Shown here one piece after another: positions 18,201 through 25,455 of a DNA stretch of 64,000 nucleotides. Position 1 is the stretch's first letter. Each line of letters begins with the position of its first letter. The stretch is from Catenuloplanes atrovinosus (GTDB lineage Bacteria > Actinomycetota > Actinomycetes > Mycobacteriales > Micromonosporaceae). The stretch is from NCBI RefSeq assembly GCF_031458235.1, contig NZ_JAVDYB010000001.1:3679001-3743000 (forward strand), in the 5' to 3' direction. Both the position numbers and the translations under genes were made by a program. Below the pieces are notes generated by a model that worked only from the letters and a program-made list of their open reading frames with translations, was not told the origin of the DNA and did not search any database.

Positions 18201-19899
18201 GGAACGCCTGGAACCGCTCGTTGAAGAGGTTTCGCGGCCGCCGGAGGCGCCGTTCGCCGCACCGGCAGGCCTCGACGGGCTGATCCGGCACCTATCCGGG
18301 ACAGGATTGGTCGCCACGCTCGATGATGGCCGGATAGTGATGCACCGGTGGACGGCCACCGAACTCCACCAGCGCTGGGACGCCCCCACCAGCCCTCACC
18401 ACCGACCGGCGCTCGTCGCCTCCGCCCACCGCGAGGCCGCCGCCTACTGGCGATGGCGCGTGAACGTCTGGCCGCAGGACCGGACCGCCGACCTCCACGA
18501 CATGGAGGAGGCCCGTCACCATCTGCTCGCCAACGGCGACTCGGACGCCGCCGGCGTCATCACCGAGTACATCTGTGATCAGCTCCACACCTCGGGTGCG
18601 TGGGACCGGGAGACCAGCCTCATCCACGACACCCTGCGCCGGCTTCCCCCAAATTCGCCTCGTCGCCCCGCCTACTTCTACAAGCTCGGCGTTCTCGCCC
18701 AGGCTCGGGGAGACTACGCGGAAGCCGAGCGCCGCTTTCAGCAGGCTCTCGACCGGGACGAGGAACTCGGCAACCGAGCCGGCGCCGCCAGCAGCTACGG
18801 TCAGCTCGGCGTTCTCGCCCAGGCTCGGGGCGATTACCCGCAAGCGGAACGGCGCTATCGGCAAGCCCTCGCCATCGACGAGGAGCTCGGCAACCGAGCC
18901 GGCGCGGCCAACACCCACCACCAACTGGGCATCCTCGCCCAGGACCGGGGGGACTACTCCGAAGCCGAACGCCGCTACCGACAGGCCCTCACCACCTTCG
19001 AGGAACTCGGCAACCGAGCCGCCACGGCCAACACCCACCACCAACTGGGCATCCTCGCCCAGAACCGGGGGGACTACTCCGAAGCCGAACGCCGCTACCG
19101 ACAGGCCCTCACCACCTTCGAGGAACTCGGCAACCGAGCCGCCACGGCCAACACCCACCACCAACTGGGCATCCTCGCCCAGATTCGGCATGACTACGCG
19201 GAAGCCGAACGCCGCTACCAACAGGCCCTCACCATCGACGAGGAACTCGGCAACCGGGCCGGCGCCGCCAGCAGCTACGGTCAGCTCGGCATGCTCGCTC
19301 AGGACCGGGAGGACTACTCCGAAGCCGAACGCCGCTACCGACAGGCCCTCACCACCTTCGAGGAACTCGGCAACCGAGCGGAAGCCGCCATCAGCCACCA
19401 CCAGCTCGGCATGCTCGCACAGGAGCGGGGAGACCACTCCGAAGCCGAACGCCGCTACCAGCAGGCCCTCACCATCGACGAAGAACTCGGCAACCGGGCC
19501 GGCGCCGCCATCAGCCACCACCAGCTCGGCATGCTCGCACAGGACCGGGGGGACCGCTCCGAAGCCGAACGCCGCTACCAGCAGGCCCTCACCACCTTCG
19601 AGGAACTCGGCCACCGAGCGTCCGCGGCCGCCTCGATCAGCCAACTCGGTGTCCTGCGGGCCGACATGAACGACGCCGCCGGGGCGGTCCCGCTCCACTG
19701 CCGCGCACTTGCCATACGGCTCGGCATCGGGCTCCCGGAAGCCGGATTCGATATCGTCCGGCTCCGGGACCTTCGTACGAAACTGGACGAGACGACGTTC
19801 ACTCAGGCGGCCGGCACCGTCCTCGACGACCAGTCCCTGGCCGCGCTGATCGCGATACTCGAAGACGCCGACGAACCGGAACACGGAGACGGCACATGA
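15280..19899 (+). CDS. trypsin-CHAT-NB-ARC-TPR multidomain protein (STAND conflict protein)
   Basis: 1539 residues, with GTG overlapping the upstream stop. Residues 1-200 form a trypsin-like serine protease with triad candidates H36 (TARHV), D73 (VHDLAVL) and S150 (GMSGAPV). Residues 210-560 form a CHAT caspase-like protease with H430 (HLSAHG) and C472 (LAACYTD). Residues 600-1100 form an NB-ARC/STAND NTPase with Walker A GIGGIGKTT (628-636) and Walker B LLVLDNFED (about 720-728), followed by winged-helix-like sequence. Residues 1134-1453 are eight 40-residue TPRs, then one degenerate repeat. No signal or membrane segment is seen, so it is cytoplasmic. By family logic the TPRs sense a trigger, NB-ARC oligomerises, and one or both proteases are unleashed. 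All catalytic residues look intact. Confidence 0.92.
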   Translation: MTVPGLEFLGRVAGAEGTAVGTCFQVEAGVLVTARHVLRDAGAAELGDVVRVAPIGGGPARDAVVARVDDVHDLAVLTTRTPLAGSCVRLIRSDAVRDDEPVTVAGHPTIEDPGHTYQLVSSGGRWRGPALRENVLWSRLQADAVMPGMSGAPVLRAADRAVAGVVSGRYNSADGWLANAVWVARVEDLRPLLDGVARVEIDDDLPSGTRLDVVLAVSDSRVHLSGAGEDVTADHRGVRAGLVNALHDVRRERARPQTVVRDDVTAVRSAPGVVSLRRAGELLAESFLPVPVAQALARVLHRAERAHVPVRFGVEAPGHWPLPWEALPEPVTGRPLVLHELVSVYRRVPSAGSRSTPAGGPLRIVVAIASPETGGGPLLDYERELSSVLDAVHSAHRSRAVVRIVPFATTAAIRAVLDEDATHVLHLSAHGAPGLLHLEDERGNARGVDAETLVREAIPPGRMPRVISLAACYTDAEGEDGAQSFAAQLARRGAGAVIATQTSVTDVYATQLFARVYAELAGSGSPDVVAAVAQSRRAVQQNFSMGTDALTQAVAGMDEWSVVSVLASAPAVTVVDGDAPAGRRAETVPDLKGLLARPVGQFVGRRHAQRVLPGLLLSDGTAGVLLHGIGGIGKTTLAAELVRRLLDTADDWRLVTVTGTATVDGVLAAVADVARRDLLRRQELFGDAAVAVQTAGRVDVPWRDRFGLLREDVLAGVRILLVLDNFEDNLAADAGHGWSITDPNLAGLLAAWLGSPGRSRLLITCRYPFALGGRLHAYQVPPLSLAETRKLLWSLPRLDRHAADESGRERVWRTVGGHPRALEYLDALLPDAQSGTAGSGRFADITDRLRDAVQDRLGPDRAAEWLGQKRTLDAALADTVTLAADDVLLTEHLDRLAAIDGAVTLLAAISVYREPVDRNALLFHVGVPDPNPPAGPDPGEAVAQIRELLARYQFELDDLGDVVGPDSPLTPTDRERLEPLVEEVSRPPEAPFAAPAGLDGLIRHLSGTGLVATLDDGRIVMHRWTATELHQRWDAPTSPHHRPALVASAHREAAAYWRWRVNVWPQDRTADLHDMEEARHHLLANGDSDAAGVITEYICDQLHTSGAWDRETSLIHDTLRRLPPNSPRRPAYFYKLGVLAQARGDYAEAERRFQQALDRDEELGNRAGAASSYGQLGVLAQARGDYPQAERRYRQALAIDEELGNRAGAANTHHQLGILAQDRGDYSEAERRYRQALTTFEELGNRAATANTHHQLGILAQNRGDYSEAERRYRQALTTFEELGNRAATANTHHQLGILAQIRHDYAEAERRYQQALTIDEELGNRAGAASSYGQLGMLAQDREDYSEAERRYRQALTTFEELGNRAEAAISHHQLGMLAQERGDHSEAERRYQQALTIDEELGNRAGAAISHHQLGMLAQDRGDRSEAERRYQQALTTFEELGHRASAAASISQLGVLRADMNDAAGAVPLHCRALAIRLGIGLPEAGFDIVRLRDLRTKLDETTFTQAAGTVLDDQSLAALIAILEDADEPEHGDGT
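18679..19638 (+). repeat. eight 120-bp tandem repeats encoding TPRs
   Basis: Eight in-phase 120-bp units encode 40-residue TPRs with the core EAERRYRQAL and EELGNRA. Units 3 and 4 (18919-19158) differ by about one base (GAC/AAC), and several others are nearly identical across long stretches. This points to recent duplication or gene conversion within the sensor region. Confidence 0.9.
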
Positions 19900-19983
19900 T
19901 CCGACGACCCGGGAGCACGTAGCCCTCGCCGGGCGTACGTGGTGACGAGTCACACCGCTACCCCGCCGGGCATAGCGAAAGAG

Positions 19984-21660
19984 TCACGACCAGGCTTTCC
20001 ACAGCCGGGCGTAGACCCCGTCGGCGGCGAGAAGCGCGTCATGCGTGCCCTCCTCGACGATGCGGCCCTCATCCAGCACCGCGATCCGGTCGCACGCGCG
20101 GGCCTGGCTGAGGCGGTGCGCGACGACGATGGCCGTGCGTCCCTCGATCACCGCCGCGGCGGCCCGATCCAGAACCCGGGCACCCGCGCTCCCCGCCTCC
20201 GCCGTGGCCTCGTCCAGGATCACCACCGGCGGGTCCCGCAGCAGCACCCGGGCCAGCGCGAGCTGCTGCGCCTCGGCCGGCCCCGGCGTGGCGACCTCCC
20301 CGAGACCATGCGCCCACCCCACCGCGTGCAACGCCGCGACGAGGCGCTCGTCCCCGGCGTCCGGCGCCGCGAGCGTGAGATCGTCCCGAACGGTGCCGGC
20401 GAAGGCGTGCGTCTCCTGCGACACGAGGCAGACCCAGTCCCGCAGCACCTCCGCATCCAGCGCCCCGACCGGAACCGCACCGTCCGCGTCGGTCAGCGTG
20501 ACCCGCCCGGCGGTCGGCGGCAGCACGGCGGCCACGATCCCGGCCAGCGTCGTCTTCCCGGCCCCGCTGGCGCCGACCAGTGCCAGCGACGTACCCGGTG
20601 CGATGGTCAGATCAAGACCTTTCAAAACCTCCCGCCGGTACGTATGCCGCACGCCCTCCACCCGCACCCCGACGGCCCCGCGCGGCTTACGCGCGACGCC
20701 CGCCGGTGCGGACGGGACCAGCAGCACCCCGACGGTTCGGGCCAGCGCCGCGCCCGCCCGCTGCACCTCGTCGAAGGAGAGCAGCAACGTCCCGAGCGGC
20801 GTGAACAGCCGGTGGAAGAGAAGCGCCGCCGCGGTCGCCGCGCCGATCGTGGTCGCGTCCACGCGCACCAGCCACCACCCGGTCAGCAGGATCGCGGAGA
20901 GCCCGATCGCCTCCGCCGCGTTCATCGACTTGCTGAACCACACGTAGAGCCGCAGCGCGCGAAGACCCGTGGTGAGCGCCTCGGCCGAGGCCGCCTCGAC
21001 CCGGCCGGTCTGCAGCCCGGACATGTCGTACGCCGCCACGGTCTCCCGGCCGCGCAGCGATTCGATCAGGACGCGTCCGCGTTCCGCGGCGAGGCGGCGT
21101 TCGTCGGCGTAGAGCCGGCCCGCGCGCGGGAGGTAGAGGTGGAGGCTGATCGCGTACACCGGGAAGACCAGGGCGAACGCGAGCGTGAGCCGCCAGTCGA
21201 GGGTGAGGAAACCGGACGCGGCGACGGCGACCGTGATCACCGCGAGGAAGACCTGGGTGATCAGCGGGACGGCGGTGGCGACGTTCTCCACGTCCTCGGT
21301 GACGCGGGAGGAGACGTCGCCGCTGCCGGCGCGTTCCAGCACCGGTGCGGGCAGGCGCAGCGACGCGCCGAGCACCGACTCGCGCAGCCGGGCGGCGACG
21401 CGCGCGCCGAGCCGTTCGGTGGCGCGGCGGGCCAGCGCGGTACCGGCGGCGGCGACCAGCGCGGCGACGGTCACCAGGGCGAACAGCGCGGGCCGGAATC
21501 CGTCGATCAGGCGGCCGAGCAGCAGCGGCGTGGCCACGGTGCCGATCGCGCCGACCAGCGTCCAGGCGAGCGCGGCCCGGGCGGCGGCGGGTTCGGCGCG
21601 GACCGTGCGGGCCAGCCCGGCGAGCGTCCGGCGTGCGGTGGCGATCGGCAGCGCGCTCAT
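19984..21660 (-). CDS. ABC exporter half-transporter, catalytic partner (signature lost)
   Basis: 558 residues: six membrane helices (1-290) and a nucleotide-binding domain. Walker A GASGAGKTT (363-371), Q-loop Q415, Walker B ILDEATA with E484 and H-loop H515 are intact. The LSGGQ signature is replaced by TPGPAEAQQ (458-466). It is coupled to the upstream half-transporter by an ATGA overlap and forms a heterodimer in which it supplies the working ATP-hydrolysis residues. Substrate is unknown; the family exports drugs, peptides or lipids. Start at the ATG at 21660. Confidence 0.88.
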   Translation of the reverse strand: MSALPIATARRTLAGLARTVRAEPAAARAALAWTLVGAIGTVATPLLLGRLIDGFRPALFALVTVAALVAAAGTALARRATERLGARVAARLRESVLGASLRLPAPVLERAGSGDVSSRVTEDVENVATAVPLITQVFLAVITVAVAASGFLTLDWRLTLAFALVFPVYAISLHLYLPRAGRLYADERRLAAERGRVLIESLRGRETVAAYDMSGLQTGRVEAASAEALTTGLRALRLYVWFSKSMNAAEAIGLSAILLTGWWLVRVDATTIGAATAAALLFHRLFTPLGTLLLSFDEVQRAGAALARTVGVLLVPSAPAGVARKPRGAVGVRVEGVRHTYRREVLKGLDLTIAPGTSLALVGASGAGKTTLAGIVAAVLPPTAGRVTLTDADGAVPVGALDAEVLRDWVCLVSQETHAFAGTVRDDLTLAAPDAGDERLVAALHAVGWAHGLGEVATPGPAEAQQLALARVLLRDPPVVILDEATAEAGSAGARVLDRAAAAVIEGRTAIVVAHRLSQARACDRIAVLDEGRIVEEGTHDALLAADGVYARLWKAWS

Positions 21661-23276
21661 CGCAGCACCGCCGCGGCGTAGCCGGTGTCCGCGCCGAGCA
21701 GCGCGGCCGTGGACAGCACGGCCGGCCCGCGGTCGGGCAGGAACAGCACCCGGTCGCAGCGGGACAGCAGCGCCGGTGAGGTGGTCACCACCACGGTCGC
21801 GCCGCCGCTCTGCCGCCGGAACGCGGCCAGCCCGGCCGCGGCGTCGTGCTCGGTGACCGCGTCGACCGCGGTCAGCGGATCCCGGAGAACGAGCATCGGG
21901 GGTACGGCCGCGAGCGCCCGGGCCAGCGCCACCCGCTGACGCTGCCCGCCGGAGAGGTTGGCGCTGCCGTCGAGCAGGCCCTCGTCCAGGTCGGTGACGT
22001 GCGCGGCGGCCAGCGCCCGGCGGCCCGCCGCGCCGGTGTCGCGGCCGGTGTCCAGCGCCTCGGTGAGCGTGCGGCCGAGGAGCGTGACCGCGTGCGGCTC
22101 GGCCAGCACGTACCGGCGGAGGTCCGGGTGTCCGGGTGGTAGCTGCCCGAACGTGACCTCGCCCCGATCCGGCGCGCGCCGCCCGGCGAAGATCTCCGCG
22201 GCCGTGTCCGCGACGGCCCGGTCGGCCGCGACCACGCCGAGCAGTTCGCCCGGCCGCAGCGTCAGGTCGATGCCGGTGACCGGCCCGATCGCGGCGGCGC
22301 GCAGCCGGGGCGGCCCGGCCTCGCCCGGTGCCGGTCCGGTGTCCGGCGCGGGAGCGGGACGCAGCGCCGTGATCCGGGCCGCGCCGGCCCGGGCGGCGAA
22401 GATCTGCTGGACGCCGCGGGCGACGCGCTGCACCGGGTCGCCGACGAACGAGACCATGGTGACCGCGGTGACGAATCCGCCGATGGTGATCCGGCTGGCC
22501 GAGACCATGGCGGCCGCGGCCGCGACCGTGCCCAGCAGCGCGATCGCGGACGCGAGCAGGCCCATGCCCTCGACCAGCGAGACCGCGGTGGCGCTGCGCA
22601 GCGCCGCGTCGCGGGCGTCGGCGACCGTGTCCCGGTAGCGGCGCAGCGCCTCGGGCACGCCGCCGAAGCCGCGCAGCGTGCGCAGCGCGGTGACGAACTC
22701 GGCGGCGAGCGCGGCGGCCCGGCCGACCAGCCGCTGCCGTGCTCCGGCCCGGCGCTCCAGCCAGGGTCCGAGGCGGCGCACGGCCCAGGTCAGCGCGGGT
22801 ACCAGCAGCAGGATGCCGAGCCCGAGCAGCGGGTCGACGCGGAGCAGGACCACCACCGTGACCACCAGGCCGGCGACGCCGGAGACGATGCCGACCAGGC
22901 CGCGCAGGAACTCGGCCGCGGCGGTGGCGTCCACGGTGAGCACGCTGACCAGGTCGCCGGTCCGCCGGTCGGCACCGAGGCCCGGGTCGGCCAGCAGCGC
23001 CGCGGTGGTGCGGACCCGCAGCCGGTGGGCCTCGCCGAGCACCGCGCCGTTCAGCCGCCAGTACGCCATGCCGGCGGCCGCCCCGAGCACCACGAACAGC
23101 AGCAGGATACCGGCCACGGCCAGCAGGATCGCGGACGGCGGGCCGCCGTCGACCGCGTGGTCGACGGTCAGCCCGATCGCCAGCGGGACCAGCGCCTCGC
23201 AGATCTGGTGGATGCCGGACCCGGTGCAGCAGAGCGCCACGGCACGGGCGTGGCGGCGGACCATGTCACGCAACAT
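21657..23276 (-). CDS. ABC exporter half-transporter, degenerate NTPase partner
   Basis: 539 residues with an N-terminal six-helix membrane domain and a nucleotide-binding domain. The P-loop position reads GVVAADRAVAD (347-357), with no lysine. The Q-loop region is LAEPHA, the Walker B glutamate is replaced (LRDPLTAVD, P467), and the H-loop histidine is missing (VVVTTSPAL). The signature LSGGQRQR (441-448) is perfect. It therefore cannot hydrolyse ATP itself but completes the active site of its partner. The ATG at 23276 lies 11 bases after the regulator stop, so the three genes form an operon; a second ATG at 23264 is possible. Confidence 0.88.
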   Translation of the reverse strand: MLRDMVRRHARAVALCCTGSGIHQICEALVPLAIGLTVDHAVDGGPPSAILLAVAGILLLFVVLGAAAGMAYWRLNGAVLGEAHRLRVRTTAALLADPGLGADRRTGDLVSVLTVDATAAAEFLRGLVGIVSGVAGLVVTVVVLLRVDPLLGLGILLLVPALTWAVRRLGPWLERRAGARQRLVGRAAALAAEFVTALRTLRGFGGVPEALRRYRDTVADARDAALRSATAVSLVEGMGLLASAIALLGTVAAAAAMVSASRITIGGFVTAVTMVSFVGDPVQRVARGVQQIFAARAGAARITALRPAPAPDTGPAPGEAGPPRLRAAAIGPVTGIDLTLRPGELLGVVAADRAVADTAAEIFAGRRAPDRGEVTFGQLPPGHPDLRRYVLAEPHAVTLLGRTLTEALDTGRDTGAAGRRALAAAHVTDLDEGLLDGSANLSGGQRQRVALARALAAVPPMLVLRDPLTAVDAVTEHDAAAGLAAFRRQSGGATVVVTTSPALLSRCDRVLFLPDRGPAVLSTAALLGADTGYAAAVLR

Positions 23277-23287
23277 GGTCCGGGACG

Positions 23288-24343
23288 TTAGGCGGGCCCG
23301 CCGCGCCCCTCCATCGGTTCGGCCGGAACCGAATCCTGCGCGGTGAACAGCGCGAGCAGTGACGCGCCGAGCGGCTCCAGCCGGTAGAAGACCTGCCGCT
23401 CGACCCGCGACCGGGACACCAGGCCGGCCTCCTGCAGGCCGGTGAGCTGCTCGGAGACGGTGCTCGGCGCGCGGCCCAGGACGGCGGCGAGGCCGCTGGT
23501 GGTGGCCGGTTCGGTGAGCGCGCGCAGCACCGCGGCCCGGCCCGCGCCGATCAGCAGCGCCAGCCGGTCCCGGTCCGGCGGCGCGGGGGCGGTCCGCGCG
23601 GACAGCACGGCCGCGCCGCGCGCCGGATAGGTGATCATGAGGGTGGCCGGGTCGTCGGTGCTGACCGTGGCGCGGTCGCAGGCCAGCACCAGCGGCACCA
23701 GCAGCAGCCGCCGGTCGCCGCCGGCCAGCGCGGACTCCCGGCGCTTGGGCAGCGACAGCACCGGTGCGTCCCAGCCGGCGGTGCCGCTCAGGCCGCGCAG
23801 CACCGCCTCCGGCCCGTGCTCGGCGAGCACCCGCGCGCGCAGCACGATCTCCTCCTCCAGCACCGCGCGCATGGCCGGCCAGTGCGGCGCGATGGCCAGT
23901 TCCCAGAACGCCTCGACCGCGTCCGCGAGCCGGCCGAACGAGTCCGCGGTGGAGTCCAGATAGGACCGCAGCACGTCCGGCACGCCCTCCGGATAGTGCT
24001 TGGCGCACTGGGCCGCGATCACCTCGTGCGGGGTGCTGCGCAGCAGCGCCAGTTCGTCCGCGAGCGCGGGGCGGGCGGACGGCGGCGGGGGCTGGACCGC
24101 GTCCGGCGTCGGCCGGGCGTGCTCGGTGCCGTAGAGCAGCGCGTACAGCCGGAGCGGCCCGGTCTCCGGCGTGGCGCGCAGCACCTCGGCGGCGTGCGCG
24201 GCCCACTCCGCGTACGGCCAGGGCGCGTCCCTCCCCTGCCGGGTGCGGTGCACCAGTTCGACGCCGCTGACCACCTCGCGCAGCGGGCTGATGGCGAGCC
24301 GGGTCCGCTCCCGCGTCGGCTCGTCCAGGTGAATCCGGATCAC
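23288..24343 (-). CDS. ArsR-like winged-helix regulator of the ABC exporter (DUF5937-type)
   Basis: 351 residues. The first 260 form a helical domain typical of DUF5937-type regulators (PLREVVSGVELVHRTRQ). The last 80 or so are an ArsR winged HTH (LAAVLGRAPSTVSEQLTGLQEAGLVSRSR). First gene of an operon with the two half-transporters, so it probably represses them and responds to the exported compound. No metal-binding cysteine cluster is visible. Confidence 0.82.
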   Translation of the reverse strand: MIRIHLDEPTRERTRLAISPLREVVSGVELVHRTRQGRDAPWPYAEWAAHAAEVLRATPETGPLRLYALLYGTEHARPTPDAVQPPPPSARPALADELALLRSTPHEVIAAQCAKHYPEGVPDVLRSYLDSTADSFGRLADAVEAFWELAIAPHWPAMRAVLEEEIVLRARVLAEHGPEAVLRGLSGTAGWDAPVLSLPKRRESALAGGDRRLLLVPLVLACDRATVSTDDPATLMITYPARGAAVLSARTAPAPPDRDRLALLIGAGRAAVLRALTEPATTSGLAAVLGRAPSTVSEQLTGLQEAGLVSRSRVERQVFYRLEPLGASLLALFTAQDSVPAEPMEGRGGPA

Positions 24344-24377
24344 GACGGCCCGTTCGAGCCCGGGAGCCGCACGGCGC

Positions 24378-25346
24378 TCACCTCCCGCCGAAGCAGGAGC
24401 GCCGCTCGACCAGCCGGACCGGGAGCACGACCGTGCCCGGCTCGGCCACCGGCGGGGCGTCGAGGCGGCTCAGCAGGTGGCGGGCGGCCGCCGCGCCCAT
24501 CACGGCCGGGTCCTGGTCCACGACGGTGACCGGCGGGTCGAGCAGGGCCGCGAGCGGGAAGTCGCCGAAGCCGACCACCGCGACCCGGCTCCGCTTCAGC
24601 TCCGGGACGCAGGCGATGGTGGTGCGCGGGTCCGCGATGACGATGGCGTCGGCCCCGCGGTCGCACAGCGCGCGGAAGCCCGCGGCGGCGTCCTCCGGCG
24701 ACTCGACGTCGTCGACGACGAGCGAGGCGGGACCGTCCTCACCGAGCGCCTGGCGGTAGCCGGCGAGCCGGGCGCGGGAGGTGGGCAGGTGCGGGGCCCG
24801 GCCGAGGAAGCCGACCCGGGTGTTGCCGTGGCCGAGCAGGTGCCGGGTGGCCTCCGCCGCGCCCCGGAGGTCGTCGTGCACGAACGCGTCGACGGGCAGC
24901 CCGGCCGGGGGCTGGTCGACGAAGACGGTCGGCACCGACGCCGGCGCGGAGGCCAGGTAGGACTGGTCCGCGGAGACCGGCGCCAGCACGAGGCCGGCCA
25001 GGTGACGGCGCAGCAGCGAGGTGACGATGTCGCGTTCGGCCGCCGGGTCGAAGCCGGTCGCGGAGACCATGGTGGCGTACCCCCGGGTCTTCATCTCGGC
25101 GTCGACCGCGCTGACGATGGCCGCGAAGAACGGATCGAGCAGCGTGGGTACGGCCACGCCGACGACGCTGCCGCGGCCCCGGCGGAAGGTCTGGGCGAGG
25201 TCGTTGGGCACGTAGTTGCTCTGAGCGAGCGCGGCCTGCACCCGCTCGCGCAGCTCCGGCCGCACGTGCGGGTCGCCGTTGAAGACGCGCGAGACGGTCT
25301 TGAGGCTCACGCCGGCCAGCGCCGCCACGTCCCGCATCGTTGCCAC
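24378..25346 (-). CDS. LacI-family repressor of the adjacent MFS transporter
   Basis: 322 residues. The N-terminal LacI HTH reads MRDVAALAGVSLKTVSRVFN, followed by a sugar-binding-like sensor (SVVGVAVPTLLDPFFAAIV). The GTG at 25346 is seven bases past TATCAT (minus strand, 25359-25354), suggesting a leaderless transcript; ATG at 25337 is an alternative. Three copies of the palindrome GACACCGGTGTC lie between this gene and the divergent MFS gene, with the first just upstream of its -10. Control of both genes by this protein is strongly suggested. Confidence 0.9.
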   Translation of the reverse strand: MATMRDVAALAGVSLKTVSRVFNGDPHVRPELRERVQAALAQSNYVPNDLAQTFRRGRGSVVGVAVPTLLDPFFAAIVSAVDAEMKTRGYATMVSATGFDPAAERDIVTSLLRRHLAGLVLAPVSADQSYLASAPASVPTVFVDQPPAGLPVDAFVHDDLRGAAEATRHLLGHGNTRVGFLGRAPHLPTSRARLAGYRQALGEDGPASLVVDDVESPEDAAAGFRALCDRGADAIVIADPRTTIACVPELKRSRVAVVGFGDFPLAALLDPPVTVVDQDPAVMGAAAARHLLSRLDAPPVAEPGTVVLPVRLVERRSCFGGR

Positions 25347-25369
25347 GGTCCGGATGATAGCCCGCGGTT

Positions 25370-25435
25370 GACACCGGTGTCCACGAGCTTGACACCGGTG
25401 TCATCGCGTGATGCCCTGGAGATGACACCGGTGTC
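25370..25435. promoter_or_regulatory. three identical LacI operators in a divergent promoter
   Basis: GACACCGGTGTC occurs exactly three times, at 25370-25381, 25391-25402 and 25424-25435. The centres are 21 and 33 bp apart, about two and three helical turns. Copies two and three extend to the 14-bp palindrome TGACACCGGTGTCA. Copies one and two also contain TTGACA, a -35 for the rightward MFS gene. Confidence 0.82.
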
Positions 25436-25455
25436 AAAGAGGAGGGAACGAGCCG

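Noticed and set aside
15232-18291. Very long open frame on the minus strand opposite the trypsin-CHAT-NB-ARC gene
   Set aside because: It is an antisense shadow caused by high GC; residues are His/Arg/Gln/Pro-rich, with no domain, RBS or normal composition, while the plus strand has clear motifs.
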